From Pseudoduganella violacea (GTDB taxonomy: Bacteria; Pseudomonadota; Gammaproteobacteria; Burkholderiales; Burkholderiaceae_D), in NCBI RefSeq assembly GCF_014191875.1, contig NZ_JACHXD010000002.1:124001-188000 (forward strand): a stretch of 64,000 nt of DNA, written 5' to 3'. Below, in pieces: positions 1 to 8,908 of this stretch (position 1 is its first letter; each line of letters starts with the position of its first letter). The position numbers were made by a program, and so were the translations under genes. The notes beneath the pieces are model-generated. The model was not told the DNA's origin and ran no database searches. It saw only the letters and a list, made by a program, of their open reading frames with translations.

Positions 1-1214
1 GGCTGCAGCAGCTGATCGCCGCCGCGCTGGACAACAACCGCGACCTGCGCGTGGCCGTGCTGCGCATGGAAGAGGCGCGCGCCGCCTACAACATCCAGTC
101 GGCCGACCGGCTACCGAACCTGAACGTGGGCCTGTCCGAATCGCGCGGCAAAACCCCGGCCTCGGTATCGAACAACGGCCAGATCAGCCGCAACCAGCGC
201 TATGACGCCAACCTGTCGCTGGCCGCTTTCGAACTGGACTTCTTCGGCCGCGTGAAAAGCCTGAGCGACGCCGCCCTGGCCAGCTATCTGGCCACCGACG
301 AAGCGCGCCAGTCGGCGCAGATCGGCATCGTGGCCGAGGTGGCGAAAGCCTACTTCACCGAGCGCGCCTACGCCGAGCAGTACACGCTGGCGCAACGCAC
401 CTATGAAGCCCGCAAGCGCACCTTCGACCTGACACAGCAGCGGGTCGAAGTGGGCGCCTCCTCGCGCCTCGACCTGCGCTCCAACGAAACGCTGATGGAA
501 ACGGCGCGCGCCTCGGCCCTGGCGCTGGCGCGCCAACGCGCCCAGGCCGCCAATGCCCTGACCCTGCTGGTGGGCCAGGGCGTGACGGCCGACGGCGCCA
601 TGGCCAGCGATGCGCAGATCGACGCCATGAGCGCCCTGCCGGAAGGTCTGCCGTCCGAGCTGCTGGCGCGCCGTCCCGACATCCGCGCCGCCGAGCAGCG
701 CCTGCAGGCAGCCAACGCCAATATCGGCGCGGCGCGCGCGGCCTTCTTCCCGCGCGTCTCGCTGACGGCGGCGATCGGCAGCGCCAGCCCGAGCTTCTCC
801 GGTCTGTTCGACGGCGGCACCGGCAGCTGGTCATTCGTGCCCCAGCTCACGCTGCCGATTTTCGATGCCGGCCGCAATAAGGCGAATCTGAACCTCAGCG
901 AAGTGCGCAAGAACATCGCCGTGGCGGACTACGAGAAGTCGATCCAGGTCGCCTTCCGCGAAGTCGCCGACGCACTGGCCGCGCGAACTTATCTGGGCGA
1001 GCAGGTGGCCGCGCAGCGCGCCATCCAGGAAGCCCAGGCGGAGCGTCTGCGCCTGCTGCAGCTGCGCTTCGAAAACGGCGTCGCCAGCTCGCTCGATGTG
1101 CTGGACGCGCAGCGCGAACTGTTCAGCGCCGAACAGTCGCTGGTACAGGCCCGCCTGCTGCGCGCCACCAGCGCCATCGACCTGTACCGCGCCCTTGGCG
1201 GCGGTTTGAAGTAA
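1..1214 (+). CDS. RND efflux system outer-membrane factor (NodT/OprM family), 5' truncated by window
   Basis: This is the outer-membrane channel of a tripartite efflux pump. It would dock to a periplasmic adaptor and an RND transporter and carry drugs or metabolites across the outer membrane. The reading frame is open from base 3, so the N-terminus with its lipoprotein signal lies outside the window; about 403 residues remain. Visible family hallmarks are LIAAALDNNRDLRVAVL near the start, two TolC-type repeats, LPEGLPSELLARRPDIRAAE between them, and LYRALGGGLK at the end. The transporter and adaptor genes are expected upstream. The gene is followed by a stable hairpin, so it is probably the last gene of its operon. 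The substrate cannot be inferred. Confidence 0.93.
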   Translation, partial: LQQLIAAALDNNRDLRVAVLRMEEARAAYNIQSADRLPNLNVGLSESRGKTPASVSNNGQISRNQRYDANLSLAAFELDFFGRVKSLSDAALASYLATDEARQSAQIGIVAEVAKAYFTERAYAEQYTLAQRTYEARKRTFDLTQQRVEVGASSRLDLRSNETLMETARASALALARQRAQAANALTLLVGQGVTADGAMASDAQIDAMSALPEGLPSELLARRPDIRAAEQRLQAANANIGAARAAFFPRVSLTAAIGSASPSFSGLFDGGTGSWSFVPQLTLPIFDAGRNKANLNLSEVRKNIAVADYEKSIQVAFREVADALAARTYLGEQVAAQRAIQEAQAERLRLLQLRFENGVASSLDVLDAQRELFSAEQSLVQARLLRATSAIDLYRALGGGLK

Positions 1215-1220
1215 ATCCCA

Positions 1221-1256
1221 GGCAGGCAGCGGGCCTACAAGCGCCGCTTGCCTGCC
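1221..1256 (+). terminator. Hairpin after the efflux gene
   Basis: GGCAGGCA (1221-1228) plus GCGG pairs with CCGC (1244-1247) and TGCCTGCC (1249-1256), giving a 12-bp stem with a single bulged T at 1248. No T-run follows, so it may be a processing or pausing hairpin and not a classical intrinsic terminator. Confidence 0.4.
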
Positions 1257-1298
1257 CGTCCCTCAAGCTGAAGCCTTCCGCTCAACGAGTCCGCGCCA

Positions 1299-1694
1299 TC
1301 ACCGGCCGGATGACTGCTCACGCGCGCGGAGCTTCTCGTCCTGCTCGATAGCGTCGCGCCGCAAGGCATCGCACGCACCTTTGCCTGCTTCGCACAGGAT
1401 GCCCATTTTCATCTGTATTTCGCCATCCTCTGCGACGAACGCCCGCTTAATCACGGCCGGATAGGCAGGGTGCTCCTCAGGCACGAAAGACCAAAGCACA
1501 TATAGCGTCAGCTCATGCGCGATAATCCAAGTCCCTTGCATGCCAATTCTGGTGTCCGGCTTGCCGCGCAGGCCAGCCAATGCCTCGGCGACGGACCGGT
1601 ATTCAATCGCTGAGCGCTGAGCCTCAGGCAAGGGTTCCGCCGTGGCCCAAGCCAAGACGCCCACGGCCAAGATCATTGCGGTCAACAGTTTCAC
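1299..1694 (-). CDS. Small exported hypothetical protein
   Basis: The product is 131 residues with an N-terminal signal peptide: VKLLTAMILAVGVLAWA, then a likely cleavage after ATA. A GTG start at 1694 was chosen because GAAGGAGA sits five bases upstream and the signal peptide begins there; the frame stays open further upstream to 1745 but that part looks non-coding. The mature part has one Cys pair (ILCEAGKGACDAL) and a charged C-terminus. I do not recognise a family. The gene is convergent with the efflux gene and divergent from the DUF1003 gene. Most likely a periplasmic protein of unknown role. Confidence 0.65.
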   Translation of the reverse strand: MKLLTAMILAVGVLAWATAEPLPEAQRSAIEYRSVAEALAGLRGKPDTRIGMQGTWIIAHELTLYVLWSFVPEEHPAYPAVIKRAFVAEDGEIQMKMGILCEAGKGACDALRRDAIEQDEKLRAREQSSGR

Positions 1695-1825
1695 AAACTC
1701 TCCTTCTTCCAATTTCGCGGCTGCCTGCAGCCAATTGCCACTCAACAGAACTTTAAACCATCCGGCACGATGCCAGGCCGAATCCCTGCCATTACAATCG
1801 AAGCTTCCTCACCCCGGAGCCGCAA

Positions 1826-2317
1826 ATGAGCGCCAACGCCAACCACGAGTCCGACCACTACCGCTTCCACCACCAGCACGAACATCTGAGCAAGGCCTTC
1901 GGCAGCAGCAGCTTTGGCCTGCGCGCCGAAGCGTTTGCGCGCTTTTTCGGCACCCCGCTCTTTCTCGGCGTGCAGACTATCGGCGTGATTCTGTGGATCG
2001 CCGCCAATCTGCTGGGCTTTGCCCACTTCGACCAGTACCCCTTCATCCTGCTCAACCTGGCCTTCAGCGTGCAGGCCGCGTATGCCGCGCCGCTGATCCT
2101 GCTGGCGCAGACGCGCCAGGCCGAGCGCGACAAAGCGCATGCCGACGCCGACGCGCGCCACCGTGAAGCGCTGGCCCTGGCCGCCGCGCGCCATTCCACG
2201 CAGATGATGGAACTGCTCAAGCAGAACACCGCGCTGACCGAAGCGACCAGGCAAATGGCCGAGCGCATCGACCACCTGACGGCCGAGCTGCACCAGCGTC
2301 TGCTGCCGCAATCCTGA
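1826..2317 (+). CDS. DUF1003 family membrane protein
   Basis: The protein has 163 residues. A His-rich soluble N-terminus is followed by two membrane segments at about residues 43-64 (TPLFLGVQTIGVILWIAANLL) and 72-94, then a long charged Ala-rich helix likely to form a coiled coil. The stretch FGTPLFLGVQTIGVILW followed by FDQYPFILLNLAFS is typical of DUF1003. The biochemical function of the family is not established. It stands alone, upstream of the patatin gene and in the same direction. Confidence 0.85.
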   Translation: MSANANHESDHYRFHHQHEHLSKAFGSSSFGLRAEAFARFFGTPLFLGVQTIGVILWIAANLLGFAHFDQYPFILLNLAFSVQAAYAAPLILLAQTRQAERDKAHADADARHREALALAAARHSTQMMELLKQNTALTEATRQMAERIDHLTAELHQRLLPQS

Positions 2318-2358
2318 TTTCTGGCGCCCTGGTACAAGCGCGGCACGGCGCGCGCCGC

Positions 2359-2364
2359 TACAAT
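2359..2364 (+). promoter_or_regulatory. Possible -10 element for the patatin gene
   Basis: TACAAT lies 28 bases before the chosen ATG at 2392. No good -35 is present at 16-18 bases spacing, so this is a weak call. Confidence 0.3.
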
Positions 2365-2391
2365 GGCGTCTTGTATGAACGAGTAAACGCC

Positions 2392-3465
2392 ATGGACTCC
2401 CCGATCACCATCCGCCTCGGCGCGCGGGCGCGCCAGCGCATCGCCAGCGACGGCTTGCAGGCCGCCGACATCGCCCTCATCCCCGCCGCCGCCGGCGGGC
2501 CGAAAGGCTTGATCCTGCACGGCATCGACTGCTGGCTGTTCGGCGATTGGCTGAAGCAGGCGCCGCGCGAACGGCGCCTGGTCGGCGCGTCCATCGGCGC
2601 CTGGCGCATGGCGGCATCGGCCTTTGCCGACCCGCTGGCCGCGCACCGCCGCCTGGCCTACCACTACATCCACCAGACCTATCCAGCCAAGGTGGATGCG
2701 GCCTACGTCAGCCGCAATTGCCGCGCCCTGCTCGACAATGTGCTCGACGGACGCGGCCTGGAGATGCTGGCCAATCCCCACTACCTGCTGACGGTGCTGG
2801 CGATCCGCGGCACCGGCGCGCTGGCGCAGACGGGCGGCAGCCGCTGGCGCGAAACGGCGGGCTTCCTGCGCGCGGCGGCCGGCAATTTCGTCTCGCGCAA
2901 CAAGCTGGCCGGCCTGATGGACCGCGTGGTCTTCCACAATGCGCGCGACGACGCGGCCTGGCTGCGCGCCGAATTCGACGCCTTCCCCTCGCACTTCGTC
3001 GGCCTCGACGCCGCCAATCTGCAGGACGCCCTGCTCGCCTCCGGCTCCATTCCCCTGGTGCTACAGGCGGTGCGCGATATCGCCGGCGCGCCGCCCGGCA
3101 ATTACTGGGATGGCGGCTTGATCGACTACCACCTGCACCTGCCCTACCAGCGCGATCCGGGCCTGGTGCTGTATCCGCACTTCTCCGACTACATCGTGCC
3201 CGGCTGGCTCGACAAGTCCCTGCCCTGGCGCCGCGCGCGCGACGCCGCGCTGGAAAACGTGATCCTGGTCTCGCCCTCACCCGCCTTCCAGGCGCGCCTG
3301 CCGAATGGCCGCCAGCCCGACCGCAAGGACTTCCAGCACTATGGCCAGGACCACGCGGCGCGCATCCGCGACTGGAGCCAGGCCGTGGGCGAGAGCGAGC
3401 GCATGGCCGAAGCCCTGGCGCGCTGGGTCGAAAAGCCCGACCTCAAGCAGACCGCCACCTTCTGA
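2392..3465 (+). CDS. Patatin-like phospholipase family protein
   Basis: This is a Ser-Asp dyad lipid acyl hydrolase. The glycine-rich oxyanion loop (AAAGGPKG, about residues 32-39), the nucleophile elbow GASIG (Ser68) and the DGG motif (Asp240 in YWDGGLIDYH) are all present, so the active site is complete. The length is 357 residues. ATG at 2392 was preferred over an in-frame TTG at 2371, because the latter has no ribosome site and adds only seven residues. There is no clear signal peptide, suggesting a cytoplasmic enzyme acting on membrane or storage lipids. Neighbours give no functional link. Confidence 0.88.
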   Translation: MDSPITIRLGARARQRIASDGLQAADIALIPAAAGGPKGLILHGIDCWLFGDWLKQAPRERRLVGASIGAWRMAASAFADPLAAHRRLAYHYIHQTYPAKVDAAYVSRNCRALLDNVLDGRGLEMLANPHYLLTVLAIRGTGALAQTGGSRWRETAGFLRAAAGNFVSRNKLAGLMDRVVFHNARDDAAWLRAEFDAFPSHFVGLDAANLQDALLASGSIPLVLQAVRDIAGAPPGNYWDGGLIDYHLHLPYQRDPGLVLYPHFSDYIVPGWLDKSLPWRRARDAALENVILVSPSPAFQARLPNGRQPDRKDFQHYGQDHAARIRDWSQAVGESERMAEALARWVEKPDLKQTATF

Positions 3466-3607
3466 GCCACGGCACCATTCGTTGCGAAATGGCAACGACT
3501 CACGCACAAGGCCTCGCCTCCCAAAACAGTATCGGCGCATACTAAGTAGCTAGTTTTTCGGTCCCGGCGCTGGTCTGGGCCGTGCCGATTCCTGAATGGG
3601 GGCTTCC

Positions 3608-5374
3608 ATGAGTTTTCTGTCGAATATGCGCATTGCCGCGCGGCTCGCCGCCGGCTTCGCCATCGTCCTGCTGTTGGCGGCTTGCGCCACCGGCTATGCC
3701 CTGATCCATGCGCGCGACACGGCCGCCGCCACGCGCGAAATGATGGCCAAGCCCCTGACCAAGGAACGCATCGTCTCCGACTGGTATGTGCTGATTTATT
3801 CGGCCGTGGCGCGCACCGCCCTGATCGCGCGCAGCAGCGACGAAACACTGGGCACCACCTTCGCCGACGTGATCGCCGCCAGCACCAAGAAAGGCGGCGA
3901 GCTGCTGAAAACCGTGGAAGGCATGCTCGAAAGCGAAGAGGAAAAAGCCATCTTCAAGGACGCCTTGAAGCTGCGCGTGGTCTACCAGGATGCCAAGACC
4001 AAGATCACCGAGGCGCGCAAAGGGGGCGATGCGGCCGCGGCGGAGCGCATGTACAAGGACGTCTTCTCGCCCGCCGCCGACGCCTACCAGAACAAGGTGC
4101 AAGCCTTGCTGGCCTTCCAGCGCAAGGCCATCGACGATACCGCCCACGCCATCGACGACGCGAACACCCGCAGCACGCGGCTGGTGCTGATCCTCGGCGT
4201 GCTGCTGCTGGCGGCCGGCGCCGCTGGTGCCTATGCCATCTCGCGCAGCATCACCGTGCCGCTTTCCTCGGCCCTGAATATCGCCAACACCGTGGCCGAC
4301 GGCGACCTCACGCTGAGCTTCCCCGACAAGCATGCGCGCGATGAAATCGGCGACCTGATGGTGGCGTTGAAGACCATGAACGACTCGCTGCGGCGCGTGG
4401 TCAGCGAAGTGCAGACCGGCACCCATACCATCGCCACCGCCTCCAGCGAAATCGCCTCGGGCAATCTGGACCTGTCCTCGCGCACCGAAGAGCAAGCCAG
4501 CTCGCTGGAAGAAACCGCTTCCTCGATGGAGGAGTTGACCTCCACCGTGCGTCAGAACGCCGACAACGCCCAGCAAGCCAACCAGCTGGCGCAAGCCGCC
4601 TCCGACGTGGCCGCGCGCGGCGGCGACATCGTGGGCCAGGTGGTCAGCACCATGGGTTCCATCGACGCCTCGGCGCGCAAGATCGTGGACATCATCGGCA
4701 CCATCGACGGCATCGCCTTCCAGACCAATATCCTGGCGCTGAATGCGGCGGTGGAAGCGGCGCGCGCCGGCGAACAGGGACGCGGCTTCGCCGTGGTCGC
4801 CTCCGAAGTGCGCAATCTGGCGGCGCGCAGCGCGGCCGCTGCCAAGGAAATCAAGGAGCTGATCGGCAACTCGGTGGAACAGGTGGACATCGGCGCGCGC
4901 CTGGTGCAGCAGGCCGGATCGACCATGGGCGAAGTGGTGGACAGCGTGCGCCGCGTGAGCGACGTGATCGCCGAGATCACGGCCGCCAGCCGCGAGCAAA
5001 GCATCGGCATCGACCAGGTCAACGAAGCCATCACGCAAATGGACCAGGTCACGCAGCAGAACGCCGCCCTGGTGGAAGAAGCGGCGGCAGCGGCGGCCAG
5101 CATGCAGGAACAAGCCGCCAATCTGGCCGCCGTGGCCTCCTCCTTCAAGCTTGGCTCGGATGGCGCGCCGTATCGCGCATCCGCTCCCGCAGCCGTCGTC
5201 AGCAAGCCCGCCAAGCCGGTGGCGCCAGCGCGCCCCACCATCGCCGCGCCGGCACGCAGCAAGCCCAAACCCGCCGCCGCCAGCAATGCCGGCGGCAGCG
5301 CCAAGCCGGCCACGCGCAGCGCCGCGAAAGCAGCGCCCGTCAATACCGCCGACGGGGAATGGGAAGAGTTCTAA
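3608..5374 (+). CDS. Methyl-accepting chemotaxis protein
   Basis: This is a transmembrane chemoreceptor of 588 residues from ATG 3608; an ATG four codons upstream at 3596 is possible. Membrane segment 1 is at about residues 7-30, and the periplasmic four-helix-type sensor follows. Membrane segment 2 is at about 192-212, then HAMP. The cytoplasmic coiled coil has the conserved hairpin tip around residues 368-400 (GIAFQTNILALNAAVEAARA). A Pro/Ala/Lys-rich linker leads to the C-terminal pentapeptide EWEEF, which resembles the NWETF tether for CheR/CheB, so this should be a methylated, high-abundance type receptor. Ligand unknown. It is far from the flagellar genes in this window, which is common. 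Confidence 0.96.
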   Translation: MSFLSNMRIAARLAAGFAIVLLLAACATGYALIHARDTAAATREMMAKPLTKERIVSDWYVLIYSAVARTALIARSSDETLGTTFADVIAASTKKGGELLKTVEGMLESEEEKAIFKDALKLRVVYQDAKTKITEARKGGDAAAAERMYKDVFSPAADAYQNKVQALLAFQRKAIDDTAHAIDDANTRSTRLVLILGVLLLAAGAAGAYAISRSITVPLSSALNIANTVADGDLTLSFPDKHARDEIGDLMVALKTMNDSLRRVVSEVQTGTHTIATASSEIASGNLDLSSRTEEQASSLEETASSMEELTSTVRQNADNAQQANQLAQAASDVAARGGDIVGQVVSTMGSIDASARKIVDIIGTIDGIAFQTNILALNAAVEAARAGEQGRGFAVVASEVRNLAARSAAAAKEIKELIGNSVEQVDIGARLVQQAGSTMGEVVDSVRRVSDVIAEITAASREQSIGIDQVNEAITQMDQVTQQNAALVEEAAAAAASMQEQAANLAAVASSFKLGSDGAPYRASAPAAVVSKPAKPVAPARPTIAAPARSKPKPAAASNAGGSAKPATRSAAKAAPVNTADGEWEEF

Positions 5375-5394
5375 ACACATTGCGTGAACGCTCA

Positions 5395-5423
5395 TTGCCT
5401 GCATGGCAATGCTGCGCTACCAT
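5395..5423 (+). promoter_or_regulatory. Promoter of the ImmA/IrrE gene, predicting a leaderless mRNA
   Basis: TTGCCT (5395-5400), a 17-bp spacer and TACCAT (5418-5423) make a plausible sigma-70 promoter. The expected start point, about seven bases after the -10, coincides with the A of the ATG at 5430, which has no Shine-Dalgarno sequence. Confidence 0.45.
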
Positions 5424-5429
5424 CCATGT

Positions 5430-6584
5430 ATGGAACGCATTCACGCGATCAATCCTGAGAGGATCGTATGGTGCTGCGCAGACTTTGGCATCACCGTGGA
5501 CAAGCTCGCCGCTGAAAATGCGATTCCAGTCGCAAGCCTTGAACGCGTGCTGTCCAGGGAAGACGAAAGTGGCCTTACTTTCAAACAACTAAGCAAAATC
5601 GCGGCCTACTTTGGTCGAGGCGTGCTTTTCTTTTTGGAAGAAGGCTCCATACATTTCGAGCAAGTACACACCCCGGCATTCCGCACGCTCGCCAATCAGA
5701 AACCGGAATTATCGGCGAAGCTAAAGCTGTTCATCGAGCGCGTTGAGCAACAAAGGTCTGTGTTTCTCTCACTGCGTGAAGAGATGGAGAGCGGCGATCT
5801 ACCCCGCTTCGAACATCCCGCACTCGTTGCTGACGACATCCCCACCGCTGCGCGCCTTGCCCGCAAATGGCTGGAACTGCCCCCCCATAACTCCTTTGAC
5901 AGCTATCGCTTAGCCATTGAAAAGAAAGGAATCCTGGTATTCCGCAGCAACGGCTATAGCGGAAAATGGCAGATTGCCAGCGAAAGCCCGATTCAAGGTT
6001 TTACCCTGTATGAAGAGAGCTGTCCGGTCATCGTCGTAAGGAAAATGCGCAGCGAGGCCAGGCAATCATTCACTTTGATGCACGAGCTTGGCCATATCCT
6101 TCTGCATCGCACCAGCTCGATTGACGATGAGTCCGATATGCTCTCGCATCAGGGCGAAGAGCGCGATGCAAACGCCTTTGCAGGACATTTGCTGGTTCCG
6201 GATGAGTTCCTGTGCGAGATTTCCGATCATGCGCGGCCAGGCAATGCCGCTTCGTTTGATGCATGGCTTCACCCCCAATGCAAGGCATGGGGCGTCAGTG
6301 CCGAAGTCATTTTGCGCCGCCTGATGGACGCGCGGCGCCTGTCGCAAAGCCAGTATGCCGCCTATCGCGCCTGGAGCAAAAATCTCCCGGCCCCGGATAC
6401 GGATCAGGCCGCTAGAACCTATCGCCATAGAGAGCCCAAGCACATTTTTGGAGAAACCTTCGTACGCGCCGTTTTGGATGCCCTGGGCGAACGCCGTATC
6501 TCGCTTTCAAAAGCAAGCAGCTATCTGGACGGTCTGAAACTCAATGACCTGAATGAGCTGGAAAAGCATTATGCAGGTCTTTGA
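5430..6584 (+). CDS. ImmA/IrrE family metallo-endopeptidase with N-terminal helix-turn-helix-like region
   Basis: The product has 384 residues. The N-terminal ~70 residues look like a Xre-type DNA-binding region (WCCADFGITVDKLAAENAI, then a predicted helix pair). The C-terminal DUF955/COG2856 domain carries the zinc motif HELGH (218-222) and the downstream EERDAN (about 243-248) that supplies the third ligand. In this family such proteins cleave repressors or act as the antitoxin/regulator of a partner toxin. ATG 5430 was chosen because it fits the upstream promoter; an in-frame ATG at 5403 would lie inside the promoter spacer. It overlaps the next gene by 14 bases, so the two are co-translated. 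Local GC is lower than in neighbouring genes, hinting at acquisition. Confidence 0.88.
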   Translation: MERIHAINPERIVWCCADFGITVDKLAAENAIPVASLERVLSREDESGLTFKQLSKIAAYFGRGVLFFLEEGSIHFEQVHTPAFRTLANQKPELSAKLKLFIERVEQQRSVFLSLREEMESGDLPRFEHPALVADDIPTAARLARKWLELPPHNSFDSYRLAIEKKGILVFRSNGYSGKWQIASESPIQGFTLYEESCPVIVVRKMRSEARQSFTLMHELGHILLHRTSSIDDESDMLSHQGEERDANAFAGHLLVPDEFLCEISDHARPGNAASFDAWLHPQCKAWGVSAEVILRRLMDARRLSQSQYAAYRAWSKNLPAPDTDQAARTYRHREPKHIFGETFVRAVLDALGERRISLSKASSYLDGLKLNDLNELEKHYAGL

Positions 6585-7047
6585 TACGTCCTCCATCATT
6601 TACGCCTGGGACAATTATCCTATCGAACAATTTCCAAATCTCTGGGGCTGGCTTGCTCAGGAGCTGAATGCCAGCCGCATCTGTCTATCCGAAGTAGTCT
6701 CAAGCGAAATTCTCGGCGTTTCTTCCGAATGCAGCCAGTGGTTGCACTCCTTGGCAATAAGCTATTTGCCGGTGAACGATGCGATCTTACAAGAAGCATT
6801 GCGCATTAAGGCACTTCTGCAGATTGGCGCGCATTATCAAGGTGGCGTTGGCGAAAACGATCTGCTCGTGATCGCCACAGCCAAACAGCATACTGCGGAA
6901 TTGATCACCAACGAAGCCATACAAAGAACCCTGCCGAAGTTAAAAGCGAACTATAAGATCCCCGCCGTCTGCAAGCTGCCCACGGTCGCAGTCAACTGCT
7001 GCAGTTTTCTTGACTTCATGCGCCGCTCAAAAGTGGTCTTCGGCTGA
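6571..7047 (+). CDS. DUF4411 family PIN-like protein, probable toxin partner
   Basis: The product has 158 residues from ATG 6571, which lies inside the end of the upstream gene. MQVFDTSSIIYAWDNYP at the N-terminus is a PIN-fold start with the first acidic residue Asp5, and GENDLLVIATA supplies further acidic residues. These are features of DUF4411, a PIN-related family usually found next to Xre/ImmA-IrrE proteins. PIN toxins are Mg-dependent RNases, so the expected role is RNA cleavage held in check by the upstream protein. This assignment is from motif and neighbourhood only. The gene is convergent with hemW with just two bases between the ends. Confidence 0.8.
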   Translation: MQVFDTSSIIYAWDNYPIEQFPNLWGWLAQELNASRICLSEVVSSEILGVSSECSQWLHSLAISYLPVNDAILQEALRIKALLQIGAHYQGGVGENDLLVIATAKQHTAELITNEAIQRTLPKLKANYKIPAVCKLPTVAVNCCSFLDFMRRSKVVFG

Positions 7048-7049
7048 GC

Positions 7050-8318
7050 TCAATCGGCCAGGAACATCTGCTGCAGGTCGTTGAGGAAACGCTGGCCCAG
7101 CTCCGTGGGCTTGATCAGCAGGTGGTCGCGGTAGAGCAGGCCTTTGGCTTCGGCCTCGTTGAGCGCCTTCTCGATCGTGTTCATGGCCGTGCCGGTGCGC
7201 TCGGCGAACAGATTGGGCGAGAAGCCGTCCTGTAGGCGCAGGGCGTTGAGCATGAACTCGAAGCCCATCTCGCCGCGTCCGATCTCGTGCTCCTCCTGCA
7301 CCGCGGAGCCGGCCGCCATCTGTTCCATATAGGTCTTGGGCTGCTTGTAGCGCGCCTGGCGCAACACGCGGTGCGGGAAGGACAGCTTGGAGTGCGCGCC
7401 CGCGCCAATGCCCAGGTAATCGCCGAACTGCCAGTAATTCAGATTGTGGCGCGCCTGGTGGCCCGGCTGGGCGTAGGCCGACACCTCGTAATGGCCGTAG
7501 CCGGCGGCGGCCGTCATCTCGGCCACCAGATCCTGCATGTCGGCGCTCAGGTCGTCGTCCGGCAGCTGCGGCGGGTATTTGGCGAACAGGGTATTCGGCT
7601 CCATCGTCAGGTGGTATAGCGACAGATGGGGCGGACGGAAGGACAGCGCCGTTTCCAGATCGCGGCGCGCCTCGTCCAGCGTCTGCGCAGGCAGCGCGTA
7701 CATCAGGTCCAGATTGAAGTTGTCGAAGTTCGCTTGCGCGATTTCCACCGCGCGCCGCGCTTCGCCATCGTCATGGATGCGGCCCAGCGCCTTCAAATGC
7801 TGGGCATTGAAGCTCTGGATGCCGATCGACAGGCGGTTGATGCCGCTGGCGCGATAGGACTTGAACTTCTCGGCCTCGAAGGTGCCCGGATTCGCCTCCA
7901 TCGTGATTTCGCAGGCGCCGTCCAGCGGCAGCAAGGTGCGCAGGTCCGACAGCAGCCGGTCCAGGCCCGCCGCCGACATCAGGCTGGGCGTGCCGCCGCC
8001 GATGAAAACGGTATAAATCTTTCTGCCCCAGATCAGGGGCAGCGACATTTCCAGGTCGGCGCGCAGGGCCGCCAAATAGGCTTCCTCCGGATTTTCGCCG
8101 GCCTTGGCCTCGTGCGAGTTGAAGTCGCAATACGGGCATTTGCGCACGCACCAGGGCCAGTGGATGTAGAGCGACAGCGGCGGCAGCGCGCTCAGGTTCA
8201 GCGCGCCGGGCTGCAGATACTGCAGGGCGACGCCGGCGGCGCCGCTCACGCCACTGGCACCACTAGGACTGGAGGGGGTGGACACCGGCTTGCTGCCCAC
8301 CGGCTTAATCGGGATCAT
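7050..8318 (-). CDS. hemW: Radical SAM heme chaperone HemW
   Basis: The product has 422 residues and is a CPN/HemN-like radical SAM protein that binds heme and is thought to deliver it to respiratory proteins. The cluster-binding motif is CVRKCPYC (Cys57, Cys61, Cys64), CX3CX2C as expected, followed by GGGTPS and the SAM-binding region GIQSFN. The C-terminal HemN domain is intact. A Ser/Gly/Ala-rich stretch of about 45 residues precedes the core, longer than in E. coli. It is the last gene of the minus-strand operon; its ATG overlaps the rdgB stop by four bases (ATGA), so translation is coupled. Confidence 0.95.
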   Translation of the reverse strand: MIPIKPVGSKPVSTPSSPSGASGVSGAAGVALQYLQPGALNLSALPPLSLYIHWPWCVRKCPYCDFNSHEAKAGENPEEAYLAALRADLEMSLPLIWGRKIYTVFIGGGTPSLMSAAGLDRLLSDLRTLLPLDGACEITMEANPGTFEAEKFKSYRASGINRLSIGIQSFNAQHLKALGRIHDDGEARRAVEIAQANFDNFNLDLMYALPAQTLDEARRDLETALSFRPPHLSLYHLTMEPNTLFAKYPPQLPDDDLSADMQDLVAEMTAAAGYGHYEVSAYAQPGHQARHNLNYWQFGDYLGIGAGAHSKLSFPHRVLRQARYKQPKTYMEQMAAGSAVQEEHEIGRGEMGFEFMLNALRLQDGFSPNLFAERTGTAMNTIEKALNEAEAKGLLYRDHLLIKPTELGQRFLNDLQQMFLAD

Positions 8319-8899
8319 TTCTTCAGCTTCTCAACCAACAGACGCAAAGCCTGACCACGGTGGGACAGGCGGTTCTTCTCGTCGGCCGCCAGTTCGGCGG
8401 CGCATTTGCCCAGTTCCGCGATATAGAAATGCGGATCGTAGCCGAAGCCGCCGTTGCCGCGCGCCTCGGCGATGATCTCGCCGTTCCAGCGCGCATCGGC
8501 GATCACCGGCTGCGGGTCGTCGGCATGGCGCACGAAGACCAGCACGCAGTAGTAGTAAGCCGACTTGTCGGCATGCGCGGCCAGGTCGGCGATCAGCTTT
8601 TCGCTGTTGCGCGCGTCCGATTTCGGCTCGCCCGCAAAGCGCGCCGAGAACACGCCGGGCGCGCCGCCCAGGGCATTGACGCAGACGCCGGAATCGTCGG
8701 CCAGCGCCGGCAGGCCGGTCAGGCGCGCGGCATGGCGCGCCTTGGTCAGTGCATTTTCGACAAAGGTGAAATACGGCTCCTCCGCCTCCGGCACATCGTA
8801 CTCGCCCTGGGCGTGCACGCTGAAACCGACGGTGGACAGCAGTTCATTGAATTCTTTGAGTTTGCCCGGATTGTTCGAGGCGAGGATAAGCTTTTGCAT
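8315..8899 (-). CDS. rdgB: RdgB/HAM1 non-canonical purine NTP pyrophosphatase
   Basis: The product has 194 residues. It hydrolyses dITP, ITP and XTP to monophosphates, cleansing the nucleotide pool. The N-terminal signature SNNPGKLKEF (residues 8-17), the ADDSGVCVNALGGAPGVFSAR region and the C-terminal LSHRGQAL motif are all seen. The length is normal. It lies nine bases after rph and overlaps hemW by four bases, an arrangement shared by many Betaproteobacteria. Confidence 0.97.
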   Translation of the reverse strand: MQKLILASNNPGKLKEFNELLSTVGFSVHAQGEYDVPEAEEPYFTFVENALTKARHAARLTGLPALADDSGVCVNALGGAPGVFSARFAGEPKSDARNSEKLIADLAAHADKSAYYYCVLVFVRHADDPQPVIADARWNGEIIAEARGNGGFGYDPHFYIAELGKCAAELAADEKNRLSHRGQALRLLVEKLKK

Positions 8900-8908
8900 G
8901 CCGCTATT

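Noticed and set aside
2371..2391. TTG start seven codons upstream for the patatin-like gene
   Set aside because: It has no ribosome site and would overlap the probable promoter region; ATG 2392 fits better.
3480..3497. CGTTGC/GCAACG hairpin after the patatin gene as a terminator
   Set aside because: The stem is only six base pairs and no T-run follows.
3542..5404. 620-residue open frame antisense to the chemoreceptor gene
   Set aside because: It is His/Gly/Arg-rich shadow coding caused by the codon bias of the real gene. The plus-strand frame has clear chemoreceptor domains.
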